A DNA stretch of 6,036 nucleotides from NCBI GenBank assembly GCA_003155335.1, contig PMCG01000019.1:706-6741 (forward strand), read 5' to 3'. The translations under genes were made by a program, and so were the position numbers. This document shows, in pieces, positions 5,019-6,036 of this stretch. The stretch's first letter is position 1, and each line of letters opens with the position of its first letter. The notes beneath the pieces are model-generated. The model ran no database searches. It was not told the DNA's origin and saw nothing but the letters and a program-made list of their open reading frames with translations. The stretch is from Acidobacteriota bacterium (GTDB lineage: Bacteria > Acidobacteriota > Vicinamibacteria > Fen-336).

Positions 5019-6036
5019 TCAAGGCCGCAGCATCGCCTGCCCGATGAGACTGGCGGCCTTTTCCATCTCAGCGAGCCGCCCCCGCAGCTCTTCCAGGCTG
5101 CCTTGCGGCTGGGCCTTCTTCGCGCGCTCGATGACGTCGAGGATGCGCTCCTGCTCGTCGGCGGTGAGCTTGCCTTCCAGGGCCTGGATCGAGCGCATCG
5201 TGTTGGCCACTAGGCCCTCGAGCTGACGAGCGACCGCCTCCTGCTCGCGTCGCTGTCGGTCTGTCTGCTCCTGATTGCGTGTCTCACCCACGAGGCGGTT
5301 GAGGTCAGACTGGCTCAGGCCGCCCGAAGGATGGATCACCATCGACTGGCTGCGGCCTGTGGCCTGGTCAAGGGCCGAGACCGAGACGATGCCGTTGACG
5401 TCGATCTCGAAGGACACCTCGACCTGCGGCACACCTTTGGGAGCGGGCGGGATGTTGGTCAGCTCGAACTTGGCGAGGCTCTTGTTGTAGGCCGCCATGT
5501 CGCTCTCGCCTTGGAGCACGTGCACCTCGACTTTGGTCTGGTTGTCGGCGACCGTGGTGAAGACACGGCTCTTGCGCGTCGGGATAGTGCTGTTGCGCTC
5601 TATCAGGGACGTGAACGTGCCGTCCTTGGTCTCGATCCCAAGGGTATGGGGCGTGACGTCGAGGAGCACCAGCTCCTTGACCTCGCCGGCCATGATGCCG
5701 GTCTGGATCGCCGCGCCCATGGCCACGCCTTCGTCAGGGTTGACGGCCCGGTTTGGCTCGCGCCCGAAAACGCGGCGGACGATCTCGGAGACCTGCGGCG
5801 CGCGCGTCTGGCCGCCGACCAGGAGCACCTCCTCGATCTGCTCCGGCTTGAGGCCAGCATCCGAGAGACAGCGTCGGCAGGGCTCGATCGTGCGCTCGAG
5901 CAACTCATTGGTCAGTGACTCGTATGTCTGGCGAGCGAGCACGGTATTGAGGTGCTTGGGTCCGGAGGAGTCGGCGGAGATGAAGGGCAGCACAATCTCC
6001 GTCTGCGTGGCGGTGGAGAGCTCGCACTTCGCCTTC
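5019..6036 (-). CDS. dnaK: Hsp70 chaperone DnaK, C-terminal 338 residues (5' end outside window)
   Basis: An ATP-driven chaperone that binds exposed hydrophobic stretches of unfolded proteins together with DnaJ and GrpE. The frame is open to the window edge, so roughly the first 265-270 residues are missing. Residues are numbered from the codon at 5991-5993. Upstream of this, KAKCELSTATQTEI belongs to the nucleotide-binding domain, followed by the phosphate-loop motif VLLVGGQTRAP (56-66) and NPDEGVAMGAA. The interdomain linker LVLLDVTPHTLGIET (108-122) leads into the beta-sandwich substrate domain with TIPTRKS, DNQTKVEVHVLQGE, NIPPAPKGVPQVEV and GIVSVSALD. The helical lid (about 226-322) is present but divergent and ends abruptly at GQAMLRP. 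The usual disordered tail and acidic EEV-type end are absent. The linker has TPHT where E. coli DnaK has TPLS. The gene may be one of several dnaK paralogues, but its place before dnaJ-prmA-rsmE argues for the operon copy. Confidence 0.96.
   Translation of the reverse strand, partial: KAKCELSTATQTEIVLPFISADSSGPKHLNTVLARQTYESLTNELLERTIEPCRRCLSDAGLKPEQIEEVLLVGGQTRAPQVSEIVRRVFGREPNRAVNPDEGVAMGAAIQTGIMAGEVKELVLLDVTPHTLGIETKDGTFTSLIERNSTIPTRKSRVFTTVADNQTKVEVHVLQGESDMAAYNKSLAKFELTNIPPAPKGVPQVEVSFEIDVNGIVSVSALDQATGRSQSMVIHPSGGLSQSDLNRLVGETRNQEQTDRQRREQEAVARQLEGLVANTMRSIQALEGKLTADEQERILDVIERAKKAQPQGSLEELRGRLAEMEKAASLIGQAMLRP

Noticed and set aside
5052..5080. GGCGGC/GCCGCC inverted repeat in the end of dnaK
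   Set aside because: Six GC-only pairs with a 17-base loop inside lid codons and no T-run, which is expected by chance at this GC content.
4351..5226. 291-residue + strand open frame opposite dnaJ and the dnaK end
   Set aside because: Antisense to intact dnaJ and dnaK codons and crossing their spacer, with no domain seen and no ribosome binding site noted.

Overview
This is an ordinary, very compact chromosomal segment of a high-GC bacterium (about two thirds G+C by eye). It holds seven genes, none visibly broken, and two of them run off the window edges. Spaces between genes add up to only about 90 bases. I see no mobile element, CRISPR array, RNA gene, phage gene or foreign-looking block, and I could not find a previously undescribed system. 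The second-look items are residue changes in known proteins, gene-boundary architecture and two hairpins.

Left arm (1-2261, + strand): the 3' end of a zinc-type medium-chain (sorbitol/xylitol-like) polyol dehydrogenase, then a class II aldolase-family protein best matching L-ribulose-5-phosphate 4-epimerase (TTG start with GGAGG ahead), then an MgtC-like/DUF4010 integral membrane protein. Gaps of 16 and 10 bases suggest one transcript. The first two genes point to catabolism of a pentose, pentitol or related sugar acid that feeds into the pentose phosphate pathway. The membrane protein has no obvious link to that pathway.

Right arm (6036-2258, - strand): dnaK (5' part outside the window), dnaJ, prmA and rsmE in that order. 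This is the distal half of the classic hrcA-grpE-dnaK-dnaJ-prmA-rsmE heat-shock operon best known from Bacillus. It joins the Hsp70/Hsp40 folding machinery to two translation-apparatus methyltransferases, one for ribosomal protein L11 and one for 16S rRNA U1498. prmA starts 6 bases after dnaJ, and rsmE overlaps prmA by a GTGA. Only dnaK-dnaJ has a real spacer (56 bases).

The two arms converge and their stop codons share one CTAG at 2258-2261, so any terminator must lie inside the opposing gene. A hairpin at 2310-2341, inside rsmE, would fold better in the mgtC-side RNA than in rsmE mRNA.

Taxonomy: the DnaJ linker after the J domain (FADFGDI...GFFGIGDLFG), the DnaK style and the high GC recall Acidobacteriota or similar soil lineages (Myxococcota, Rokubacteria/Methylomirabilota). 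This is an impression, not a demonstrated assignment.
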